The translations under genes and the position numbers were made by a program. 64,000 nt of DNA. Source: Oceanobacillus salinisoli. Its GTDB lineage: Bacteria > Bacillota > Bacilli > Bacillales > Amphibacillaceae. The DNA is taken from positions 62,001 to 126,000 of the forward strand of contig NZ_WOFB01000016.1 of the NCBI RefSeq assembly GCF_009733865.1, read 5' to 3'. Of this stretch, positions 58,238 to 64,000 are shown one piece after another. The notes under the pieces are model-generated. The model was not told where the DNA came from, did no database searches, and saw only the letters and a program-made list of their open reading frames with translations. Every line of letters starts with the position of its first letter. Positions within the stretch are counted from its first letter, which is position 1.

Positions 58238-59530
58238 TTAATTCAATTGTGCCTCAGCTTGTTGTTGGGCATCGTTTAAAACTTCATCTATATCTTTTCC
58301 GCTTCTATAATTTTGCAGTTCACCTGTAAAAATATCCATGATAGCATACGTATGCATTCCATAGTTAACATTCGGAATTTCTTTCATCCATTCAACGAGA
58401 TCTGCTGTTACTGTTTGATTGGCGAAAAATTCATCAGTTTGGTTAAATGCTTCTCCATCCAATGCTGGTAAATAAGTTCCTATAGCACCTACTTCCGTAA
58501 CCAATTCTTCATAAAAATCATTATCAGAACCGAAAGTGCTTGCTAAGAATTCAGCTGCCTTTTCTTTACCAGGAATGTTTAATACATAGAGAGAGCTCCC
58601 ACCTAGGTTTGAAGCATTAACAGCACCATCAACTGATAATCTTGGGATAGGTACAACTGTCCATTTCCCTGATTGAGATTCTTCTGCTTTTATACTTGGA
58701 GTCATCCAATTTCCTGTTGCTACACTTACAACTTTTCCACTATTAAAGTCTGCAAGTCTTGAACTCCAATCTGAGTTAGTCTTAGCAATGCCTTCTTCCA
58801 ACATAGTTTTATAGACCTGTAAAGCTTGTTTTACTGCCTCGTTACCAGCTATATCAATAGTTTCACCATCTTCTTTCGTAAACCATTGTCCGGTTGTTTG
58901 AATCATATGTCTAAGATGATCCGGATCATTTGGATTCAATGAAATCATAGATTTTCCTGTTTTATCCACAATGTCTTTTCCAACTTCTATAAATTCATCC
59001 CATGTGATATTAGTTAAATCCTCAGGTGTATAGCCCGCTTCTTCTAAATAATCGGTTCTCAAATATAAACCAGTAACACCTGTATCAAATGGTAATCCGT
59101 ACTGTTTTCCATCAAAACTTGTTGGAGCTTTTTTATAATCCGCAAAATCATCTATGTTGATGTATTCGGATATGTCATAAAAAGCATCTGGATACGCTTG
59201 CAAAAAACTTTGTGCTCTATAGTCTTCAATTAAAACAATGTTTGGCATTCCATTTAAAGTACCGGAACTCAATCCAGTATTTAACTTTTGCACAATATCC
59301 TTTTGTGCGTTCTCAATTATTTCAAGTTGAAAATCCTCATCTACCTGATCATATCGCTTTTCTGCTAATTCTAAAGCAGCTATATTAAACAATGGATCCC
59401 AAGCCCAAGCAGTAATAACATCAGGTTCCAGATTCCCTTCAGCATTACCATTACTTTGATTTTCTGATGAACACGCTGCCATAACTACCATTAATAATAT
59501 TGCAGTAAATATAATTTTCCACTTCTTCAT
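58238..59530 (-). CDS. Sugar-binding lipoprotein of the ABC transporter
   Basis: 430 residues. Signal peptide MKKWKIIFTAILLMVVMAAC with the lipobox Cys at 20. The mature part has the family 1 solute-binding fold (PDVITAWAWDPLFNIAALEL, FNSGKVVSVATGNWMTPSIK). Based on its place with lacZ, the substrate is probably lactose or another beta-galactoside. AGGGGGT precedes the ATG. It has a leader of about 380 bases from the promoter at 59.92 kb. Confidence 0.92.
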   Translation of the reverse strand: MKKWKIIFTAILLMVVMAACSSENQSNGNAEGNLEPDVITAWAWDPLFNIAALELAEKRYDQVDEDFQLEIIENAQKDIVQKLNTGLSSGTLNGMPNIVLIEDYRAQSFLQAYPDAFYDISEYINIDDFADYKKAPTSFDGKQYGLPFDTGVTGLYLRTDYLEEAGYTPEDLTNITWDEFIEVGKDIVDKTGKSMISLNPNDPDHLRHMIQTTGQWFTKEDGETIDIAGNEAVKQALQVYKTMLEEGIAKTNSDWSSRLADFNSGKVVSVATGNWMTPSIKAEESQSGKWTVVPIPRLSVDGAVNASNLGGSSLYVLNIPGKEKAAEFLASTFGSDNDFYEELVTEVGAIGTYLPALDGEAFNQTDEFFANQTVTADLVEWMKEIPNVNYGMHTYAIMDIFTGELQNYRSGKDIDEVLNDAQQQAEAQLN

Positions 59531-59686
59531 TTTTATACCCCCTAAAATTTAAATGACACTTAATTTTGTAATGATATTTATTATATTTGGTACATAAAAA
59601 AGTTATATTATTGCTTATTTATCTAGAGAAATAGATGCTTTTCATTAGTTTGGTAATACTCCAAAAAACCGAATATAACCTAGTGC

Positions 59687-59700
59687 TGATAGCGCTTTCT
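59687..59700 (-). promoter_or_regulatory. Possible degenerate cre in the transporter leader
   Basis: TGATAGCGCTTTCT keeps the central GCGC and differs from the cre consensus at two fixed positions. It lies within the transcribed leader, where CcpA could act as a roadblock. Confidence 0.35.
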
Positions 59701-59883
59701 AAAAAAATAAAAAACACCTTTAACTGATAGTTCAAACAATACGATATATTTTATCAGCCTCTAAAAATAAGTTATTGAATAAATAGATGGATTCCTCCTT
59801 TGATTCTAGTAATTAAATCAAGATCTTATTGATTTTGATTTCAATGATCTATTGTATAATATTCGTTAAAAATAAAGCGCATA

Positions 59884-59906
59884 AAGTTAATTAAATTAAT
59901 TAACTT
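59884..59906 (-). promoter_or_regulatory. Perfect palindromic operator at the lac transporter promoter
   Basis: Perfect 11-bp arms, AAGTTAATTAA and its reverse complement, around one central A. It starts about 7 bases after the expected transcription start. The best copy of the proposed ROK operator. Confidence 0.7.
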
Positions 59907-59919
59907 ATATGATAATACG

Positions 59920-59949
59920 ATTATACTATGCATTACAATTGATTTGCAA
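59920..59949 (-). promoter_or_regulatory. Promoter of the lac ABC transporter-lacZ operon
   Basis: Minus strand TTGCAA (59944-59949), 18-base spacer, TATAAT (59920-59925). Apart from the leader elements listed, 59531-59880 holds no gene. Confidence 0.7.
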
Positions 59950-60048
59950 CATTTTTTATAATTTTTTTATCGCTCACTATATTCATTATCATAGCAGGCG
60001 CCTCCAACAAGATACTAAACTGTTTTGAGTTAAATATATATTTATGAT

Positions 60049-60080
60049 AACCAGATGCCCCCTTCAAGGGCCATCTGGTT
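60049..60080 (-). terminator. Hairpin downstream of the 60.2-kb gene
   Basis: AACCAGATG/CATCTGGTT with an inner CCCTT/AAGGG stem and one mismatch. A strong hairpin without a clear T-run, 120 bases past the stop. Confidence 0.5.
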
Positions 60081-60201
60081 ATGCCTTATTAAGCTGACGA
60101 TATTCCTATCCCCCCAACAACCACCTCACATTCCCCCTCCTCCAATTCCACCTTCACCATCGACAATCTCCAATACCAATATCCATGCCTAATAATCTGC
60201 C

Positions 60202-60609
60202 TTATCGTGGCCAAATAAACTCTTCAGAAAAGCTAGGTTGATATTCTTCAATATGCCAACCCTTCTCCACTTCTCTGATATATGCCTCAGCATGTTGAGG
60301 CATATACATCCAAAACTCCCTAGTATTATTTTTTATATGATTGCTGACATACAACCTTCTATACGATTCACTCATTTTATTGATCCTTTCCGATAATTCA
60401 CCTGTATATAGGTCAAGAAACGCACCTATATCATCTCTATAAAAATCCCCAAATAATCCCTCATCATGAAAGGAATCAATAAAATCTTTCACCATTTCAT
60501 TCCCCATCTGATTTTTAGCAAATATCCACCACGCCTCCTCTTCCGATTTGGCTTTTACTAACGCACAAATAGAAGTTTCCTCATGAATAAAATATAAATA
60601 ATACATCAT
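60202..60609 (-). CDS. Hypothetical protein, 135 residues
   Basis: Start at ATG 60609, behind GGGGGGAGAAGG. The frame is open further upstream, but that part is the REP-like element and not a coding sequence. The product begins MMYYLYFIHEETSICALVKA and has aromatic and acidic stretches (YIREVEKGWHIEEYQPSFSE). No membrane segment, signal or recognisable domain. Single gene with its own hairpin. Confidence 0.6.
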   Translation of the reverse strand: MMYYLYFIHEETSICALVKAKSEEEAWWIFAKNQMGNEMVKDFIDSFHDEGLFGDFYRDDIGAFLDLYTGELSERINKMSESYRRLYVSNHIKNNTREFWMYMPQHAEAYIREVEKGWHIEEYQPSFSEEFIWPR

Positions 60610-60643
60610 CCTTCTCCCCCCTTTCGACAAAACCTGACAAAAA

Positions 60644-60662
60644 CCGGGAAGTGACAGGCACC
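60644..60662 (+). repeat. Dispersed CCGGGAAGTGACAGGCACC element, copy 2
   Basis: Lies directly upstream of the hypothetical gene at 60.2 kb and contributes a false N-terminal extension to it. Confidence 0.7.
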
Positions 60663-60877
60663 TCCACCAATGAGGTGACCCCAACTTTCTACAGGTAGTT
60701 CGTTTGGTAGAATTGGGTTATTTGTCTGAAATATTTTTTGAGAATTGATACCATACCAAAACCACTGGAATACTGTAATATCTTTATTCTTTTCATTACC
60801 GAAAACATAATCTTTTCAAAACAAATTTGTGAGGCAATATCAAACACTTGGGGGATTAAAAATATCTCCCCCCTAAT

Positions 60878-60906
60878 TTGATTACAAGCACCTATTTATG
60901 TATAAT
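60878..60906 (+). promoter_or_regulatory. Promoter of the antitoxin RNA
   Basis: TTGATT (60878-60883), exactly 17 bases, TATAAT (60901-60906). No coding frame follows. It reads into the 3' end of the toxin gene on the opposite strand. Confidence 0.75.
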
Positions 60907-60912
60907 AATCTA

Positions 60913-61056
60913 TATAAAAGTATACAAATAAAAGAAAGCCGAAGTGTTGGTAGCACTTCGACTTTAACAGCATATCCATAGTGGTACGGCCACTGTGGAC
61001 TAGAGTAAATAATCCACCCTTTGTTCGGCAGTGGTGACGGGTGGATTATTTTTTAT
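60913..61056 (+). ncRNA. Predicted antisense antitoxin RNA (type I TA)
   Basis: An RNA of about 145 bases from the promoter above would contain the hairpin GAAGTGTTGGTAGCACTTC and a middle stem CATAGTGG/CCACTGTGG, and end at the terminator AATCCACCC...GGGTGGATT plus T-run (about 61008-61056). Its 3' part is complementary to the 3' untranslated region and last codons of the toxin message, as for TxpA/RatA-type pairs. Predicted from sequence only. Confidence 0.65.
60932..60968 (-). terminator. Terminator of the toxin message
   Basis: On the minus strand AAAG(T)CGAAGTG/CACTTCGGCTTT forms a stem of about 11 bp, then CTTTTATTTG. With the antisense RNA start nearby, it defines an overlap of about 110 bases. 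Confidence 0.6.
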
Positions 61057-61141
61057 TTATTTCTTTAATTAACACGACTACTAGATTGATGAAAGCAATG
61101 ATGAATATACCTGTTGTTAACGCAATCTGTAAATCCGTCAT
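61046..61141 (-). CDS. Small hydrophobic holin-like toxin (TxpA/Hol_Tox type)
   Basis: 31 residues with ATG at 61141, behind GAGGTGACCGT: MTDLQIALTTGIFIIAFINL then VVVLIKEINKK. One membrane span followed by a Lys-rich tail is the pattern of putative holin-like toxins of Bacillaceae. The gene has a long, G-rich, structured leader and an antisense RNA across its 3' end, which fits a type I toxin. Confidence 0.7.
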   Translation of the reverse strand: MTDLQIALTTGIFIIAFINLVVVLIKEINKK

Positions 61142-61145
61142 ACGG

Positions 61146-61304
61146 TCACCTCATATCTCCACAGAGGACTTGACCGCTCCACCCGTAATAGCTGTCCTTC
61201 TTAATTTTAGCATAAATGAGTATAACGATAACTTTAAAAGTTCTATAATATTTTGAATAAAAAAACCTTTCCTCACTTTGTTGCATTTCAAGAATGTTTT
61301 CCAT
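61146..61304 (-). CDS. Possible 52-residue leader ORF upstream of the toxin
   Basis: ATG behind AGAGGTGATAACT opens MENILEMQQSEERFFYSKYY. The stop TGA lies inside the toxin ribosome site, 5 bases before its ATG, so translation could be coupled. The last part is G-rich leader sequence (YYGWSGQVLCGDMR) and may only be chance. 61305-61620 has no gene. Confidence 0.3.
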   Translation of the reverse strand: MENILEMQQSEERFFYSKYYRTFKVIVILIYAKIKKDSYYGWSGQVLCGDMR

Positions 61305-61554
61305 AGTTATCACCTCTTTTCCCAAAAGGAAAGAAGAGCACAACCAACCACCCTAATAATATTCAGTTGCTACTTTCATCACCCGGACAGGTTCGAGAAC
61401 ATGGTTCTCCTCTCTTTCATTGAATGTATCTCTCCATATTTTACGAAAACAAATGAATAGAACATTAGCATGCACATACAGTTTTCCAGCATTCCCCCAA
61501 CAGAGCTGCTTATAAAAAATTAAAAACAACCCCTCCGAAATATTTCGACAAAAT

Positions 61555-61573
61555 CCGGGAAGTGACAGGCACC
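61555..61573 (+). repeat. Dispersed CCGGGAAGTGACAGGCACC element, copy 3
   Basis: Identical to copies at 46777 and 60644 and preceded by TTTCGACAAAAT, as at 60622 (TTTCGACAAAAC). Confidence 0.7.
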
Positions 61574-61682
61574 ATCGACAATAATTTACATAAAATTAAT
61601 TTTATCTTTATATTAAGTTAACTATATGATGTTACATTGTATATGTAGCTCAAATGACACCGGTGTCTATTTTGGGGGGGGG

Positions 61683-62575
61683 GTGAACATAATAAAATCG
61701 AAAAATAATAGAAAAATTAGGTTCTCGGGGGGATTTCATAAGAAAGTTATTTCTATTGTCGAAGAAAAATCTGTATCCAAATCCGGAGATGAGAATTTAA
61801 ATGAAGATAGAGTCATAGTTACAGACCATTTTATAGCGATTGTTGATGGGATGACTCCAAAAGATAAAGATTTGTATGAAAATAAATCATTAGCGGTGAT
61901 TGCTGGAGATTTAATAGAAGAAACATTATTACAATTATCAAAAGAATACATTTAGAAGCTGCGGAGAAATGCACGATAGCGGTAAATAGTTTTTATAAAG
62001 AAAACGATATTTTATCTATTGTTTCGAAAGAACCTAGTAAAAGAGTTGCCGCCAGTCTCATCATCTACAGTTTTTATCATGAGGAGATATGGTTCATTGG
62101 GGATTGCCAATGTATGGTAGATGGCACTATACATAAAAATGAAAAATTAATAGATCATTTTATGGCGGAGTTAAGAGGGAATTTATTAAAAGAATACTTG
62201 AAGGACTATACCGTCGAGCAATTGTTGCAAAATGATAGAAGCAGGGAGGACCTCCTTCCTTTCTTGAAAATACAACAATGCTTTCAAAACGCGAGACATT
62301 CCTCCCCCCTATCCTATGCAGTTGTTGACGGATTTCCTATTAATACGGAACAAATAAAAATAGTAGATGTTCATGGGGCTTCTGAAATCACATTAGCCAG
62401 TGACGGCTATCCAGTTCTAAAAGGAACATTGAAAGAATCTGAGCAGGAGTTAGCATCGATATTAAACCAGGATCCATTATGTAAAGATTTAAACCCATCT
62501 ACAAAAGGGCTGCAAAAAAATAATCGATCTTTTGATGACAGATCGTATATAAGAATGCAAATTAATAATCAATAA
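61683..62575 (+). pseudogene. PP2C-like protein phosphatase domain, frameshifted
   Basis: The first part reads VISIVEEKSVSKSGDENLNE DRVIVTDHFIAIVDGMTPKD, the DxxDG-type start of the PP2C fold, and stops at about 61953. One missing base restores the frame: LEAAEKCTIAVNSFYKENDI, ASLIIYSFYHEEIWFIGDCQ, EITLASDGYPVLKGTL. GDCQ and ASDGYP are further PP2C metal-site motifs. Restored length is about 295 residues. The 5' end is also unclear: a run of ten G (61674-61683) precedes it, and a second G6 site precedes ATAAGAAAGTT, where an ATG may have been lost. The target is unknown. Confidence 0.7.
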
Positions 62576-62609
62576 AACAATCATAGCGAAATTTAAGGAG
62601 GACATGTTC

Positions 62610-63671
62610 ATGAAGAGAATTCTATTTTTAACGATATTAGTAATGATATCGATCGTAGCTGCTGCTTGTGGGCAAACGGAATCTAACGGTGATGCAAAGG
62701 GGAATTCCAGTTCAGATGAGACATTGGTTATTTATACAAACTCTGCTTCTGACGGCCGTGGGGATTGGTTGACTGAAAAAGCTCAAGAAGCAGGTTTTTC
62801 AATCGAAATTGTTGAAGGTGGCGGTGGAGAAATCATCAATCGTCTCATTGCAGAAAAGAATAATCCTTTAGCAGATATTGTTTATGGTCCAACTGAAGCA
62901 GATTTTAACCATCTTAAAGATGAAAATGTTTTATCATCATATGAAATTGATTGGATCGATGGTATTCCAGAAGGTTCTTATGATGAAGATGGATATTTTT
63001 ATCCGCTAGTTAGTCAGCCGAAAATATTACTTTACAACTCAGACATCTATTCGAAAGAAACAGCTCCACAAGATTTTACGGATTTATGGAAAAATGAAGC
63101 GTTTCATGGAAAATATCATGTAAATATAAACATGGGAAGTAATTCAAACCGTGCAGTTATAGCCGGAATTCTAGTAAGATATCTTGACCCAGAAGGTGAA
63201 CTTGGTGTGTCACAAGAAGGTTGGGATGCGATTCAAGCATACTTTGATCATGGATACAAAACTCCAGAAGGAGAACACTTTTTTGGTAATCTAGCATCTG
63301 GTGATGTACCGATTTCCTTTATTTGGGCTAGTGGGGTGAAAGGAATGAATGAAGAGTTCAATCATCAAGCAGGAATTGTCTATCCTGAAATTGGAATGCC
63401 AACAACAGTGGAGCAGGTTGGAATTGTACAAAATAATCCAGATAAATTTGAATTAGCTCAGGAGTTTATTGAATGGTTTGGAAGTGGAGAGGTTCAAGGA
63501 CAGTGGGCACAAGAGTTTGGTAGTCTACCAATCCATAAAGAAGCATTAGAACAGGCTGTACCTGAAATGATAGAACTTGGAGAAAAAGGACATGCTCAAG
63601 ATATTGACTGGCAATTTGTAAATGACCATATTGATGAGTGGGTAGAAAAAATAGAATTAGAAATATTATAA
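62610..63671 (+). CDS. Iron/phosphonate-type ABC transporter substrate-binding lipoprotein
   Basis: 353 residues from the ATG at 62610, spaced 8 bases from AAGGAGG. The ATG at 62604 is too close. Signal MKRILFLTILVMISIVAAAC with lipobox VAAAC. The mature chain begins ETLVIYTNSASDGRGDWLTE and has GGGGEIINRLIAEKNNPLAD and ADIVYGPTEADFNHL, as in the Fe3+/2-aminoethylphosphonate-binding family. It is the first gene of an ABC operon that continues past the window. Confidence 0.88.
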   Translation: MKRILFLTILVMISIVAAACGQTESNGDAKGNSSSDETLVIYTNSASDGRGDWLTEKAQEAGFSIEIVEGGGGEIINRLIAEKNNPLADIVYGPTEADFNHLKDENVLSSYEIDWIDGIPEGSYDEDGYFYPLVSQPKILLYNSDIYSKETAPQDFTDLWKNEAFHGKYHVNINMGSNSNRAVIAGILVRYLDPEGELGVSQEGWDAIQAYFDHGYKTPEGEHFFGNLASGDVPISFIWASGVKGMNEEFNHQAGIVYPEIGMPTTVEQVGIVQNNPDKFELAQEFIEWFGSGEVQGQWAQEFGSLPIHKEALEQAVPEMIELGEKGHAQDIDWQFVNDHIDEWVEKIELEIL

Positions 63672-63682
63672 AAGGCTAGTCT

Positions 63683-63729
63683 CTTCACCATAAGTCCTGT
63701 ATATGAAAGTGCCAGGATTTATGGTGAAG
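63683..63729 (+). other. Intercistronic hairpin after the binding-protein gene
   Basis: CTTCACCATAA-TCCTG pairs with CAGGA-TTATGGTGAAG, about 16 bp with one mismatch and a 13-base loop. Without a T-run it probably protects the binding-protein message. Confidence 0.6.
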
Positions 63730-63761
63730 AACATTTTCATCCTAAAAAGGAGCGGACAGAC

Positions 63762-64000
63762 ATGATTGATTTTAAGGACATTCAAATAAAATTTGATAAT
63801 TTCATAGCCATCCACCACCTCTCTCTGCATGTTAAAAAGGGAGAATTTTTCACGTTACTCGGACCTTCAGGATGTGGAAAAACAACCACACTTCGCTCGT
63901 TGACAGGATTTATTTCACCAACAAAGGGAAAAATTTATATTGATGGAGAAGATGTAACGGAAAAACCGGTGGAAAAACGAAATATCGGAATGGTTTTTCA
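63762..64000 (+). CDS. ABC transporter ATP-binding protein, 5' part
   Basis: 79 residues are visible from the ATG at 63762, which has AAAAAGGAG upstream, before the window ends. GEFFTLLGPSGCGKTTTLRS contains the Walker A motif, and the Q-loop NIGMVFQ is the last thing seen. It resembles PotA/FbpC/PhnT-type ATPases and would drive the transporter of the preceding binding protein. Confidence 0.92.
   Translation, partial: MIDFKDIQIKFDNFIAIHHLSLHVKKGEFFTLLGPSGCGKTTTLRSLTGFISPTKGKIYIDGEDVTEKPVEKRNIGMVF

Noticed and set aside
61041-61256. 71-codon plus-strand frame
   Set aside because: Antisense to the toxin and its leader. It has no ribosome site.

Overview
The window looks like chromosomal DNA of a low-GC Bacillaceae, probably of the halophilic or alkaliphilic Oceanobacillus/Virgibacillus type. 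The evidence is AT-rich sequence with strong GGAGG ribosome sites, frequent TTG/GTG starts, sigma-A promoters, cre sites, ROK and PaaX regulators and a Bacillus-type holin-like toxin. The genus is an inference. No rRNA, tRNA, CRISPR array, transposase or phage gene was seen.

Layout. 1-2.9 kb: the 3' part of a NEW3-domain protein and a gamma-carbonic-anhydrase-like protein. 2.9-17.1 kb: a 14-kb minus-strand phenylacetate (paa) operon read from a consensus promoter at about 17.08 kb. Its order is FNR, ferredoxin, paaK, paaA-B-C-D, an EthD protein, an enoyl-CoA hydratase, paaG, aldehyde dehydrogenase, paaH, paaJ, paaF, paaX, a nitronate-monooxygenase-like protein and paaI. PaaE is absent and PaaZ appears to be split into separate proteins. 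18.3-26.9 kb: a second minus-strand aromatic operon. It holds a group-D flavin monooxygenase, catechol 2,3-dioxygenase, a broken esterase, a meta-cleavage hydrolase, a flavin reductase, a broken FAD-synthetase paralogue, dmpE, and frameshifted dmpF and dmpG. 27-32.8 kb: an arylsulfatase lipoprotein and its frameshifted formylglycine-generating enzyme, lying between two diverged copies of a terminator/promoter segment, then an XylR_N/V4R/PucR-type activator that probably controls the second operon.

33-36 kb is a poorly coding stretch with a Uma2 remnant, a small unknown gene, a VanZ-like gene and, most strikingly, thirteen exact-length 52-bp tandem repeats, each carrying two inverted repeats. 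Matched A/T-rich hairpins bracket the array. 35.9-44.8 kb: nucleoside and pseudouridine salvage (two nucleoside hydrolases, ribokinase, NupC with a perfect cre site, psuG, psuK, a DMT transporter, and an HTH-PfkB protein with an altered GAGD motif). 45-46.4 kb: three small proteins, two Cys-rich and one with a Gly-Asn repeat.

46.8-59.9 kb: lactose/galactose use, with galK-galE-galT-galM on plus and a ROK repressor, lacZ and a CUT1 ABC transporter on minus. Very similar TTAATTAA-type inverted repeats lie just downstream of the galK and transporter promoters and near the ROK gene, so one repressor probably controls all of them. 60-61.4 kb: a small hypothetical gene and a type I toxin-antitoxin locus. 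61.6-64 kb: a frameshifted PP2C-like gene, then a binding protein and the start of an ABC ATPase gene that runs off the window.

At least seven reading frames in 18-31 kb, 45.4 kb and 62 kb are interrupted by small indels, while paa, gal, lac and nucleoside genes are intact. Some of the indels lie in homopolymers, so decay and assembly error cannot be told apart here.
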